IMG/VR virus record: IMGVR_UViG_3300021432_000236 | Span: 1-51,286 of that record | DNA: 51,286 nt | Source of the DNA: a virus | Direction: 5' to 3' (one strand) | Part shown: positions 7,934 to 15,662 of the stretch, in pieces | How the letters are laid out: every line of letters begins with the position of its first letter | How positions within the stretch are numbered: position 1 is the first letter of the stretch | Notes under the pieces: generated by a model | Seen by the model: the letters and a program-made list of their open reading frames with translations, nothing else | Told to the model about the DNA's origin: nothing | The model's database searches: none | Translations under genes and position numbers: made by a program

Positions 7934-8337
7934 AAGGATAACACAGAAAGTTTATTTTTAACCTGATGTTCTAGAGTTAGGAAGTTATCAGATAATTCTT
8001 CAAAGAGTTTCCACTGACGATTGATTAATCGGTAGCAAGAATAGTAAGATAATCTAGCTACTGTGTCATAATAGTCTTTGCTAGCAAATCTAAGGTGGTC
8101 GGGCGCTAAAGTATTAGCGAAAAAAATCCAATCTCCTAAATTCTGGTAGGTTAAAAAATCTTGATTACTGCGGGCTTGCGCAAACTGCAAAGTGACACTA
8201 TCTTTAGAGAGATCGAACTGCGCGGTTTTATATTTTCCGTAAATACTGATGATATAAGCTTTAGTGTCGCGTTGACATTTCAAATCGTCGAGCATTTCCT
8301 CAAAAAAGTTAGTAATGTTTCTATGAGTAGTATCCAT
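7915..8337 (-). CDS. Unknown minus-strand protein
   Basis: A 140-residue protein with a convincing composition and even helix/strand pattern: a start 'FFEEMLDDLK', a beta stretch 'KAYIISIYGKY', and C-terminal helices 'YSCYRLINRQWKLFEELSD'. The plus strand has no competing gene over most of it. It is one of only two credible minus-strand genes in the window. It converges on the gene before it and diverges from topA with a 40-nt spacer. No family is recognised. Opposite orientation next to a promoter region may mean separate (for example early) expression. Confidence 0.75.
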   Translation of the reverse strand: MDTTHRNITNFFEEMLDDLKCQRDTKAYIISIYGKYKTAQFDLSKDSVTLQFAQARSNQDFLTYQNLGDWIFFANTLAPDHLRFASKDYYDTVARLSYYSCYRLINRQWKLFEELSDNFLTLEHQVKNKLSVLSFQNSNF

Positions 8338-8377
8338 TCTCTCATACAGAAATATTGAAAGACATTCCGGAGATTAC
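8338..8377. promoter_or_regulatory. Divergent intergenic region (minus-strand gene / topA)
   Basis: These 40 bp separate two genes pointing away from each other, so they must hold the start signals for at least the minus-strand gene and probably topA. A CGGAG sequence six bases before the topA ATG is a good ribosome binding site. GAGAGA precedes the minus-strand ATG. No clear -35/-10 pair can be read. Confidence 0.5.
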
Positions 8378-10165
8378 ATGAAAACATTAGTAATAGTTGA
8401 GTCCCCAGCCAAGGGTCAGAAGATTCAAGAGTATTTGGGCAAAGACTATATCGTTATGGCAAGCAAGGGACATATTACTGATCTTGCTAAAGGTGGTAAG
8501 CATGGTTTAGGGGTTGATATCGACAATAATTTCAAACCACGCTATGTTCTCTCGGAAGATCGTTTGGATATCATGGATGATTTGCTGGCAGCCGCCAAAA
8601 GAGTCGACCGTATCTTGGTGGCATCCGACCCCGATAGAGAGGGCGAAGCTATCGCTTGGCATTTGGCTGACCGTTTAGCCGATACTGGCAAACCAATTAA
8701 GAGAATGGTTTTTAATAAAATCAAGAAGGATGCCATTCAAAAAGCTTTAAAAGAGATTCGAGATATTGATATTGATCTATTCCATTCGCAGGAAGCTCGC
8801 CGCATCCTAGACCGTTTGGTGGGGTTTATGGCATCGCCTTTCTTGATGAATTTCTTTGGTCCCAAATTGTCCGCAGGACGCGTTCAGTCGGTAGTGACCC
8901 GCATGGTTATTGACCGTGAACGTGAAATTGAGAATTTCGTTCCAGAAAACTTTTGGACTATTCAAGCTAAACTGACTAAAGACTCTAAGGAAAGTTTCGT
9001 TGCAAAGTATATTAACAAGATCACTACCCTGGCAGATGCTAATGCAGCACAGACCGCTTTGGATGTGAAAGATTACGTTATTTCTGATGTGATAGTAGAT
9101 GAGGAAAAGAAGTCTCCTCAAGCCCCGCTAGTTACCTCTACCCTTCAGCGTTTGATGTCTAAAATGCATGGATTTGATGCTGAGCGCACTATGAAGGCAG
9201 CACAGGTATTATATGAAAGTGGCTATGTTTCCTACATTAGAACTGACTCTGTTAGAGTGGGAGATGAGGATATCACTAATGTCCGTCAATGGCTGAAGGA
9301 TAACAAGCATGCCGTTCCAGCTAAACCTAACTCTTTCCCGAATAGAGACGCGGCTCAGGATGCCCACGAATGTATTCATCCGACTGATTTGAGTTTGTTA
9401 CCGAATCAAAATTACGCTATCATCAATCCTGATGAGAAAGCCGTCTATGAGATTATCTGGAAGTGCTTTGTGGCAAGCCAGATGAACCCGGCAGTCTACG
9501 ATACTTTGAGCGTAACAGCTCATCCACAGGGTAATCCTAAGGCTAAGGTCAGAGCAACTGGCAAGGCTCTTAAGAGCAAGGGCTATTTGGATATCCTAGG
9601 AATTGATGATACTCAATCAATTGATATTCCTACTTTGAAAGTAGGAGAGATTGTTCATTTAACTGGTAAGGGCGCTCTCAAAATGGAAAAGAAATCCACG
9701 CAGCCTCCGCCACGTTTTTCAGAAGATAAGCTAATTAAAGAATTGGTTAACCGAAATATTGGCAGACCCGCGACATATGCTGAATTGTTAAGCAAGATTA
9801 CTTCACGTCTCTATGTAGAGAAGAAGGGTAACGTTTATCACGCTACCGATTTAGGTAAGCAAATTACCGATGTATTAACCAAATTCTTCACTTTTATGGA
9901 TTACAATTATACTGCCAAGATGGAACAGCAGTTGGATGAAATTGAAAGTGGAAAAGTAAATCATGTTGATATGTTGAAAAAGTTTTTTCCAGAATTCAAA
10001 AAGGAACTTGACAAGGCATATCTAGGTCATGGCGGCACCCTGTGCAAAGATTGTGGCAGCCCCATGTCAGTTCGCACTACCAAGACTGGAGATAAGTTTC
10101 TTGGTTGTTCCAATTATCCGAAGTGCCGATGTACCATTAATCTTGGTGCTTCCCCAGCAGCGTAA
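8378..10165 (+). CDS. topA: DNA topoisomerase I (type IA)
   Basis: A 595-residue type IA topoisomerase, which relaxes negatively supercoiled DNA by cutting one strand. The Toprim domain starts 'LVIVESPAKGQKI' and has the metal motif DPDREGE (84-90). 'GPKLSAGRVQSVV' is the next signature. The catalytic tyrosine is Tyr286 in GYVSYIRTDS. 'NRNIGRPATYAELLSKI' follows. One C-terminal zinc ribbon remains (CKDCGSPM...CSNYPKC), fewer than the three of E. coli TopA, which explains the shorter length. It would manage supercoiling during replication and transcription of a large genome and stands beside the other replication genes. Confidence 0.98.
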   Translation: MKTLVIVESPAKGQKIQEYLGKDYIVMASKGHITDLAKGGKHGLGVDIDNNFKPRYVLSEDRLDIMDDLLAAAKRVDRILVASDPDREGEAIAWHLADRLADTGKPIKRMVFNKIKKDAIQKALKEIRDIDIDLFHSQEARRILDRLVGFMASPFLMNFFGPKLSAGRVQSVVTRMVIDREREIENFVPENFWTIQAKLTKDSKESFVAKYINKITTLADANAAQTALDVKDYVISDVIVDEEKKSPQAPLVTSTLQRLMSKMHGFDAERTMKAAQVLYESGYVSYIRTDSVRVGDEDITNVRQWLKDNKHAVPAKPNSFPNRDAAQDAHECIHPTDLSLLPNQNYAIINPDEKAVYEIIWKCFVASQMNPAVYDTLSVTAHPQGNPKAKVRATGKALKSKGYLDILGIDDTQSIDIPTLKVGEIVHLTGKGALKMEKKSTQPPPRFSEDKLIKELVNRNIGRPATYAELLSKITSRLYVEKKGNVYHATDLGKQITDVLTKFFTFMDYNYTAKMEQQLDEIESGKVNHVDMLKKFFPEFKKELDKAYLGHGGTLCKDCGSPMSVRTTKTGDKFLGCSNYPKCRCTINLGASPAA

Positions 10166-10195
10166 CGTTTTTAGAAAGAACGAGCTATCGATTAC

Positions 10196-11524
10196 ATGAG
10201 TAATAAACTAACTGAGAAAAAAGACTATTTGACTCCTGACAAACTAGAAGGTCAGGAACATCTTTCTTTGCAACAACTAGCGAAGCTAGTTCCTTCAACT
10301 GGAAAATATCCAGTTGATTTTGGTGTGCCCCGCCCACCAGCTAACTTCATCGATTTGATGAACTGGACGGCTGATCAATTCAGTCCTGCTCTTAAGGATC
10401 AAACCCTCTTAAACAAGTTTGTTCACAACCGCATTATTGTTGACGGACAATTTTTGCATTTCTGTAAAGATAATGGGGTGACCGTAGAGTGTCTGTATAA
10501 AGACTCTATCATTTCCTGGAAGACCGATCATAACTATGAGAAGTTCTTTGCCCAGGGTGTTTTTCTCATCAAGGCTAAAGGACTAGAATTCCTTCATGCA
10601 GCCCTTTTCCACAAAGGTAATCAAAACGAAGATGAGATTAGCTTCTTTGTTATCTGTTCAGAAAAGAACTATGAGGCTTACGTCAAGTTGCGCAATCAGT
10701 TTGATGAGTGGGTACAAGAGCGAGACCGTAGCAACCTACACATTCGTGTGATTGACGGCGAGGATATTCCTTATACCAAGGACGCTTCTTGGGAAGAATT
10801 ATTCTTGCCCGAGGACATTAAAAATGAATTAAAGGGATTAGTGGAGAATTTCCTATCTTCTAAGGATTTCTATCTGGAGAAGAAGATTCCTTGGAAGCGC
10901 GGTTTCTTGTTGTATGGCAAGCCGGGCAATGGCAAGACCTCTATCATCCGCACTATTATGTCGGAGTACAACTTTAAGCCAGTTACCATTGTACCTGGTG
11001 CCAACGATGAGGCAGTAAGAGAAGCGTTTTCATACGCAGAAGAACAAAGCCCTTCGTTGCTTTATTTTGAAGATTTAGATTCCCTCCTGGAAAAAAGCGT
11101 GGATATCTCTTCTTTCTTGAATTTGATGGATGGTATCTCTACCAAGAATGGATTACTGGTAATAGCGACAGCTAATGATGTCAAAAAGCTAAAAACCAAT
11201 ATTACCCAGAGACCATCTAGGTTTGATAGAAAGTTTGAGATTCCTCTACCAAATCAAGAAATGGCTTATATATATCTTAAGAGATGGTTTGGTAATATCA
11301 TTAGTACCCAGAAGGTGCGTGAGCTTGCCAAATACGCTGAAAAGTACGAGTTTTCTTATGCTTACTTAAAAGAACTTTACATCTCTTCGATGTTCGAGGC
11401 TTTGGCACACAACCGCAAGGCGCCGACTGTCAAGGATGTAGATAATACGCTGCAACGTCTGGTGAAAGACAAAAACATTTTGAATAACGGTAGTTCCATC
11501 AACACGGATAAGTATTTCAAGTGA
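10196..11524 (+). CDS. AAA+ ATPase, BCS1-like
   Basis: A 442-residue protein. An N-terminal domain of about 200 residues with no clear relative is followed by one AAA+ module: Walker A GKPGNGKTS (241-249), Walker B LLYFEDLDSL (288-297), sensor 1 'LLVIATAND', and the arginine-finger region 'RPSRFDRKFEIPLPN'. 'WKRGFLLYGKPGNGKTS' is typical of BCS1-type members. A small helical lid follows. BCS1-like ATPases remodel or translocate folded proteins, and phage versions are of unknown role. A partnership with the orphan M41 protease or with the ClpP rings encoded in this window is possible, but there is no direct evidence. Confidence 0.92.
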   Translation: MSNKLTEKKDYLTPDKLEGQEHLSLQQLAKLVPSTGKYPVDFGVPRPPANFIDLMNWTADQFSPALKDQTLLNKFVHNRIIVDGQFLHFCKDNGVTVECLYKDSIISWKTDHNYEKFFAQGVFLIKAKGLEFLHAALFHKGNQNEDEISFFVICSEKNYEAYVKLRNQFDEWVQERDRSNLHIRVIDGEDIPYTKDASWEELFLPEDIKNELKGLVENFLSSKDFYLEKKIPWKRGFLLYGKPGNGKTSIIRTIMSEYNFKPVTIVPGANDEAVREAFSYAEEQSPSLLYFEDLDSLLEKSVDISSFLNLMDGISTKNGLLVIATANDVKKLKTNITQRPSRFDRKFEIPLPNQEMAYIYLKRWFGNIISTQKVRELAKYAEKYEFSYAYLKELYISSMFEALAHNRKAPTVKDVDNTLQRLVKDKNILNNGSSINTDKYFK

Positions 11525-11547
11525 AGGTTAAAACGGGTCATTGATTC

Positions 11548-11925
11548 ATGAAAGACAATAGAGATTACAAAAAACCAAGGAGAAACTCCTTCAAGAAGGC
11601 GCCGAAGGGAGGTGAAACTCAGCCAGTCGTCGTCACCGACAAATTCGCACATATTGAACCTGTGCAAGCCCAACCCTTGGAAGTCAAAGTCTATCATAAC
11701 AATTTTGACAAAGCTCTTAGAGCATTTAGGGCATTAGTCCAAAAGGAAAGAATCCTTTCGGCATATAAAGAGAAGCAATCGTACGAGAAGCCCTCTAATA
11801 AACGTAGGAGAAAACGTAACGAGATGAAGAGAAAGCGTCTTGAACTAGAGAATCCTAGACCACCACGTGAGTCTAAGAAATCTAATTTCAAACGCAAACC
11901 TAAATCTGACGGTTCTCCAGAATAA
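11548..11925 (+). CDS. rpsU: Ribosomal protein bS21 with basic extensions
   Basis: Residues about 45-98 of this 125-residue protein match small-subunit protein bS21: 'VKVYHNNFDKALRAFRAL' aligns with the VkVrenEpfdkALRRFkr start of the family, followed by 'YEKPSNKRRRKRNEMKRKR', the YEKPs.kRkRkk signature. bS21 sits near the 3' end of 16S rRNA and helps choose mRNA. Phage bS21 homologues are known from large phages and can be assembled into host ribosomes. This copy has a 44-residue N-terminal extension and a basic C-terminal tail not found in ordinary bS21. No strong Shine-Dalgarno precedes its ATG. It follows the AAA+ gene by 23 nt. Confidence 0.88.
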   Translation: MKDNRDYKKPRRNSFKKAPKGGETQPVVVTDKFAHIEPVQAQPLEVKVYHNNFDKALRAFRALVQKERILSAYKEKQSYEKPSNKRRRKRNEMKRKRLELENPRPPRESKKSNFKRKPKSDGSPE

Positions 11926-11936
11926 CTGGAAACAGC

Positions 11937-12704
11937 ATGTCAACTAATGGAAAAGTAAAAGTCTACAAAAATCCTGAAAGACAAAGGACTGTCGCATATA
12001 AACCCTATGTGCCACAGTATCAGCAAATGGGTGTTGAACCGGAAGAGTACAGAAGTCCTCTAGCCCCGGGGTATAGCATTCCTAAACCTGCTCCTGGTTC
12101 CAAGGATAATCCACGTGCTCCACGTGCCCACATTCGTCGTCAGCAACCTTATGCTGAGGCGGTTCCATCTCCCATTGGGAGAGGAAAAGGACCTATTCCC
12201 AATGTCGGCAATAACATGGAACAAACTTGGTCTAGTGTGGATGGAGAGATCATTGATGATATCTCCGTAGATACTAGCCAGCCCATGGTTGATAATAATG
12301 AGTTTGTCAGTGCAGCTGCCCTCGGACTGCCTGAAGACTCTGTTTTGGAAATCCAAGAAGAGGAAGTAGAGCCAGAAGAAGAATTGCCCACTTTAGATGA
12401 AGTGGCTAATCCGCCTCCTAAAAAGTTCACTTCTGAAGAAAAGACATTCCTGACAGAGAATGAACTACATAACGCTCTCAAAGAAGAATACACTACTACT
12501 GTACTTAAACAACTCGAAGAAGAAGAATTTCTACTATTAGTTAACGGCGATGCCGTTTGTTCCGGTCCTTCTGACTATATTCAAGAACAAACTAGAGCAA
12601 TGGTATTTGGAGAACATGAGTTATATCATGGAAATCCTGTTCCAGTCGATGATATAGTAGTATTAAAGAGAGTCAAGATTAAGGTTGGAGTATTCTTGGA
12701 ATAA
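11937..12704 (+). CDS. Unknown acidic, Pro-rich protein
   Basis: A 255-residue protein of unknown family. Residues 1-90 are basic and proline-rich and look disordered. Residues about 105-175 hold a strongly acidic run (EIQEEEVEPEEELP). The C terminus, about 180-255, looks folded (alpha/beta, ending VKIKVGVFL). The mix of disordered arms and a folded end suits a scaffold or virion protein. It starts 11 nt after bS21 and is followed by another protein with disordered arms. Confidence 0.75.
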   Translation: MSTNGKVKVYKNPERQRTVAYKPYVPQYQQMGVEPEEYRSPLAPGYSIPKPAPGSKDNPRAPRAHIRRQQPYAEAVPSPIGRGKGPIPNVGNNMEQTWSSVDGEIIDDISVDTSQPMVDNNEFVSAAALGLPEDSVLEIQEEEVEPEEELPTLDEVANPPPKKFTSEEKTFLTENELHNALKEEYTTTVLKQLEEEEFLLLVNGDAVCSGPSDYIQEQTRAMVFGEHELYHGNPVPVDDIVVLKRVKIKVGVFLE

Positions 12705-12713
12705 GGAGTAGTT

Positions 12714-13550
12714 TTGGAGAACGTACCGCGTAAAGCCTCAGATATTTTGTTAGAGCTTGAAAAGAAGCTTGATGTGGCTTTGAGTATCATTCGTACTCAA
12801 GACCTAAACATTAAGATTTTATCCAATAAACTGAACACGGTAATGGAAGCGTTGGAAAAACAATCCAAAGCTCCACAAAAGATTACTGTGGAAGCAGTCA
12901 ATACTGCCCGCCCGATTCCAAATCCTCCAGTCTCGCCATTTCAACCAGTTATGGAATTTGATCCTAATCGCCAAATTCCAGTTCATGCTGAAGCTAGGCT
13001 ACCACTAGAAATGGAACCTAATGGGTTCCGAAGAACATCTCGTCCCGAAACCTTTGCCGGCGATGATGCTTATCTGCCACAATCTTCCAGTCAAGCGGAA
13101 ACCAAATTCCCAGTTCAAATGCCAAAAGCCCCACCAGGTCGAAGGGCTCCTAATGATCCTCCTCCAGGTCGAGAGGGAGAGATTACAGTTCCGACCGCTG
13201 CTACCAAACAAAAACCAACGGCTCCTACACAAAAACAACAGAGCCAACAGCCGCGTACTCAGAGCATCGTACAAAATGCCATTCCGGTTATGCAACGAGC
13301 AGTTGATGGTCAAGGTAAGTCTTTGTTCTTGGCAGATGTGGAAATCATTGACTCTCAAACCATGCAGTCTATTTTTAAGACCAGAACCAATGGAACTGGT
13401 AAATGGATGGCTTCGTTAGGTATTGGAAACTACCGTATCATTATTCGTAAGATGGAAAAGCTGAATAACACCAGACGTGAAGTAACGCAGGATATCATGG
13501 TTGACGGCAGCCAATCTCCATTCGAATTACAGACCATTATTATTAAGTAA
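12714..13550 (+). CDS. Probable virion protein: coiled coil, Pro-rich linker, beta-sandwich end
   Basis: A 278-residue protein starting at TTG with AAGGAG five bases upstream. Residues about 5-50 form a heptad-like coiled coil (LEKKLDVALSIIRTQ...). Residues about 55-185 are low-complexity Pro/Gln-rich. The last 85 residues resemble a carboxypeptidase-regulatory-like beta sandwich: 'LFLADVEIIDSQTMQSIFKT', then 'GTGKWMASLGIGNYRIIIRK'. Such small beta domains decorate phage tails and baseplates, so a virion role is inferred. No enzyme motif is present. Confidence 0.78.
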   Translation: MENVPRKASDILLELEKKLDVALSIIRTQDLNIKILSNKLNTVMEALEKQSKAPQKITVEAVNTARPIPNPPVSPFQPVMEFDPNRQIPVHAEARLPLEMEPNGFRRTSRPETFAGDDAYLPQSSSQAETKFPVQMPKAPPGRRAPNDPPPGREGEITVPTAATKQKPTAPTQKQQSQQPRTQSIVQNAIPVMQRAVDGQGKSLFLADVEIIDSQTMQSIFKTRTNGTGKWMASLGIGNYRIIIRKMEKLNNTRREVTQDIMVDGSQSPFELQTIIIK

Positions 13551-13568
13551 ACATTTAGGATTGACAAT

Positions 13569-14291
13569 ATGAAATTCCGTGTCATTGTGGCAGATCCACC
13601 ATGGTCGTTCCATGATTCTCTCAAAATGTCCGACGTGGCAAGAGGGGCTTCCTCCAATTACCAGGTCATGACAAATTCTGATATTGAACGGCTGCCCGTA
13701 AAAGACTTTATCTCGCCGACCGGGACTGTCTTGGCTCTCTGGGTTCCATCCTCCCTGTTACAAGAGGGATTGAACACCATGAAGGCTTGGGGATTCGCAC
13801 ACAAGCAGACGTACGTGTGGGTGAAAGTTAAAAATGATCCACTTAAAAATTTGCGCAGTTTATTCCTTGATGTGTGGAAAATACAAGATGCATTTAAAGA
13901 ACAAATTTCTGTTACCAAGTTCTTTAAAAATATGAAGAAATCTATTCTGTCTATTACCGATTTCAATAAATTAAGAGATGTTTTGGCTTTTGGGATGGGT
14001 CGATTGTTTAGGCAGACTCACGAAATATGTTTAATAGGCACTAGCGATAGTAAGATATATAAAGCACTGAAGAATAAGTCACAGCGTTCGGTTAGTTTTG
14101 CACCCAACCTGAAGCACTCTTCCAAACCCGAGGATCTGCAAGATTCCTTGGAGATTATGTTCCCCAGCGGTAATAGGCTGGAAATGTTCGCACGTAGGCA
14201 TCGTCCAGGGTGGACCTGTCTAGGTAACGAAATTTGCAATGGCGAGGATATCAGGGACTCGCTGGCAAAATTAAAAATACCAAAACCTTGA
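13569..14291 (+). CDS. MT-A70-family DNA adenine methyltransferase
   Basis: A 240-residue enzyme with the catalytic DPPW motif at residues 9-12 ('VIVADPPWSF'), 'LALWVPSSLLQEGLNTMKAWGF', a 'KQTYVWVK' strand, 'FRQTHEICLIGT' and the C-terminal 'LEIMFPSGNRLEMFARR.RPGW' segment, the usual order in bacterial MT-A70 proteins. These transfer methyl from S-adenosylmethionine to the N6 of adenine. An insertion (about residues 85-140) between the VWVK strand and the RQTHE motif is larger than in minimal members. It may protect phage DNA from restriction or regulate it. An HNH nuclease gene follows 32 nt later. Confidence 0.92.
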   Translation: MKFRVIVADPPWSFHDSLKMSDVARGASSNYQVMTNSDIERLPVKDFISPTGTVLALWVPSSLLQEGLNTMKAWGFAHKQTYVWVKVKNDPLKNLRSLFLDVWKIQDAFKEQISVTKFFKNMKKSILSITDFNKLRDVLAFGMGRLFRQTHEICLIGTSDSKIYKALKNKSQRSVSFAPNLKHSSKPEDLQDSLEIMFPSGNRLEMFARRHRPGWTCLGNEICNGEDIRDSLAKLKIPKP

Positions 14292-14323
14292 CAATTTAAT
14301 TTCGGAGGATTATTGCTGTCATC

Positions 14324-14836
14324 ATGAGTAAGAAAACGTTATTACTAAATGCTAGCTACGAGGTGCTTTCTTTCATTCCAGAAAGGAAAGTCTTCAAGCT
14401 CTTGTTTAAAGACAAGGTAGAGGTCATCTCAGCTTGGGACGAGTATATCATCTGGGGTTCCGGAAGATTACAGCACCCTTCTATTTTGAGATTGAAGAAT
14501 CATGTTAAGAGAAACTACTTCAACTCTAACTTCAGTCGTAAGGCTTTGGTTAAAAGAGATAGAAGCACTTGTCAATACTGTGGCAAGAAGCTAACGGCAT
14601 CTCAAATCACCATCGACCACGTCTTGCCTCGCGCTCAAGGGGGTATTACGTCGTTTACCAACTGTGTGGTTTGCTGCCAAGTCTGTAACAATAGAAAGGC
14701 AGACAAGACGCCAGAACAGGCAAACATGGTTTTGTTAAAGAGACCAACGCATCCGTCCTTCTCTGCACATCACTATGTCGCTGATCCACAAGAACATTGG
14801 CATAAGGATTGGGACGATTTTTTGGGTAACTCCTAA
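14324..14836 (+). CDS. HNH endonuclease
   Basis: A 170-residue protein. A predicted DNA-binding or dimer domain (residues 1-80) precedes an HNH module: CQYCGKKL (zinc pair), 'ITIDHVLPRAQGG' (catalytic His of the DH motif), 'NCVVCCQVCNNRKADKTPEQAN' (second zinc pair and the Asn/His region). This layout is the common stand-alone bacterial HNH type. GGAGGATT lies upstream but 18-20 nt from the ATG, so the RBS is imperfect. It could be a homing-type nuclease, a packaging-linked HNH, or the cutting partner of the adjacent methyltransferase. Its stop codon lies in a hairpin. Confidence 0.92.
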   Translation: MSKKTLLLNASYEVLSFIPERKVFKLLFKDKVEVISAWDEYIIWGSGRLQHPSILRLKNHVKRNYFNSNFSRKALVKRDRSTCQYCGKKLTASQITIDHVLPRAQGGITSFTNCVVCCQVCNNRKADKTPEQANMVLLKRPTHPSFSAHHYVADPQEHWHKDWDDFLGNS

Positions 14837-14951
14837 TCAACTGTAATTAGTTGATTAGATGGTGATTTACCCGGAGAAATGTCATTTTCTCAGAAAAGAT
14901 GGACTAATTGCATCGGTTGGAGGGGATAATGTGAAGAATATTATCCCTTTT
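14834..14951 (+). other. Three consecutive hairpins in an intergenic region
   Basis: Perfect inverted repeats follow one another: TAATCAACT/AGTTGATTA (14834-14857, includes the HNH stop codon), GAGAAA/TTTCTC (14874-14891), and GGGATAAT/ATTATCCC (14923-14947). The last has a T-run and is listed as a terminator. The spacing and lack of a gene leave room for a short structured RNA or a processed 3' end. No tRNA cloverleaf could be drawn. Confidence 0.55.
14923..14951 (+). terminator. Rho-independent terminator
   Basis: GGGATAAT and ATTATCCC form an 8-bp stem with a nine-base loop, followed by TTTT. It ends the topA-to-HNH block. Confidence 0.75.
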
Positions 14952-14989
14952 AACCATGCAATATTACAGAATACTATATAGTCTCCCTC

Positions 14990-14997
14990 GATATATA
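14990..14997 (+). promoter_or_regulatory. GATATATA promoter-like element
   Basis: GATATATA lies 17 nt before the ATG at 15007, downstream of a terminator. The same GATATAT core precedes genes at 16782, 23765, 30830, 38055 and 40750. It may be a -10-type element. No -35 match is evident. Confidence 0.4.
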
Positions 14998-15006
14998 GGA
15001 CTGACC

Positions 15007-15252
15007 ATGACCAAGGTAAGCTGTAATTGCATTGTATGCGCTCAAGAATTTGATCCAGATGAACTACAGAACGTAGCCTTGTCTGCGATTAATGTCACTC
15101 CGTTTAAGGTTTGTGAGGCTTGCCTCAACGAATCTAATCCAGAGGACGATTATGCTGAAGTGCGTAAAATTGTCAATTCTTACCTGAATTTTTCACAGGC
15201 GAAGACTCTATTTGCCGAGGTCAAGGATATTCTAGATTCCAGAAAAAAGTAA
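15007..15252 (+). CDS. Small zinc-finger protein
   Basis: An 81-residue protein with a CNCIVC cluster (residues 6-11) and a CEAC pair at about 36-39, enough for one zinc site. The C-terminal half is helical. I chose the ATG at 15007 over the in-frame ATG at 14956. The upstream choice would place the GATATATA element and AGGA ribosome binding site inside the gene, and the extra residues look unlike a folded protein. It ends exactly where the minus-strand gene at 15253 ends. Function unknown. Confidence 0.7.
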   Translation: MTKVSCNCIVCAQEFDPDELQNVALSAINVTPFKVCEACLNESNPEDDYAEVRKIVNSYLNFSQAKTLFAEVKDILDSRKK

Positions 15253-15408
15253 TCACAGCTCTATAATGATTATGTGTGACTCTTCTTTTTCTTCATCTTG
15301 CTTCGGCACTTCTTGAAGTGGAGGACCAACTTCTATGTATAGAGGTTGAGGCTCATTTTCTTTCTTCTTGGTCTTAGGATCATGAATGAAAGGATAGAAT
15401 GTATTCAT
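15253..15408 (-). CDS. Tiny minus-strand protein (51 residues)
   Basis: On the minus strand an ATG at 15408 follows a textbook GGAGG ribosome binding site with a five-base spacer (bases 15414-15418 on the plus strand read CCTCC). The 51-residue product begins MNTFYPFIHDPKTKKK, has a Pro/Glu/Lys-rich middle, and ends in the hydrophobic stretch IIIIEL. The plus strand has no gene here. Its stop abuts the stop of the convergent upstream gene. Function unknown. The perfect RBS and the otherwise empty region argue that it is real. Confidence 0.65.
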   Translation of the reverse strand: MNTFYPFIHDPKTKKKENEPQPLYIEVGPPLQEVPKQDEEKEESHIIIIEL

Positions 15409-15443
15409 AATAACCTCCGCAACTAATATGCAAGAATAGTTAT
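15409..15443. promoter_or_regulatory. Divergent spacer between two small genes
   Basis: Thirty-five AT-rich bases separate the minus-strand 51-residue gene from the plus-strand zinc protein gene. At least the minus-strand gene must be promoted from here or from just inside its neighbour. No clear promoter consensus can be read. Confidence 0.35.
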
Positions 15444-15647
15444 ATGCTCTGTACTAATTGCTCTAAGCTTGCACTCCTTTATACTAACAAAAAATGTGTC
15501 CGCTGTCAAGGTGACGTATTTAATAACCTTTCGGTTTTATGTGAGTCCTGTTCCGCCTCCTCTCAACAGTGTACCGTTTGCCTAAAAAAGGTAATTTCGG
15601 CGGCTCAACGAGCTGCCAATCGAGGCTGTAACTGCGGAGGCAAGTAG
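15444..15647 (+). CDS. Small Cys-rich multi-zinc-ribbon protein
   Basis: A 67-residue protein with CxxC pairs at CTNC, CVRC, CESC and CTVC, plus a terminal CNC. That is enough cysteines for two zinc sites in treble-clef or double-ribbon style. It has almost nothing outside the zinc sites. No strong ribosome binding site is visible. Function unknown. It is followed within 15 nt by the deformylase. Confidence 0.7.
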   Translation: MLCTNCSKLALLYTNKKCVRCQGDVFNNLSVLCESCSASSQQCTVCLKKVISAAQRAANRGCNCGGK

Positions 15648-15662
15648 TTATATAGGTAAGAG

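Noticed and set aside
14046-14062. GATATATA inside the methyltransferase gene as another promoter
   Set aside because: It lies in the middle of a gene and not before a start codon; it shows the motif can occur by chance in AT-rich coding DNA.
14956-15006. Upstream ATG for the small zinc protein at 15007
   Set aside because: It would put a promoter-like GATATATA and the ribosome binding site inside the gene.
14837-15006. A tRNA gene in the longest gap
   Set aside because: No cloverleaf, anticodon arm or T-loop sequence could be fitted; only simple hairpins are present.
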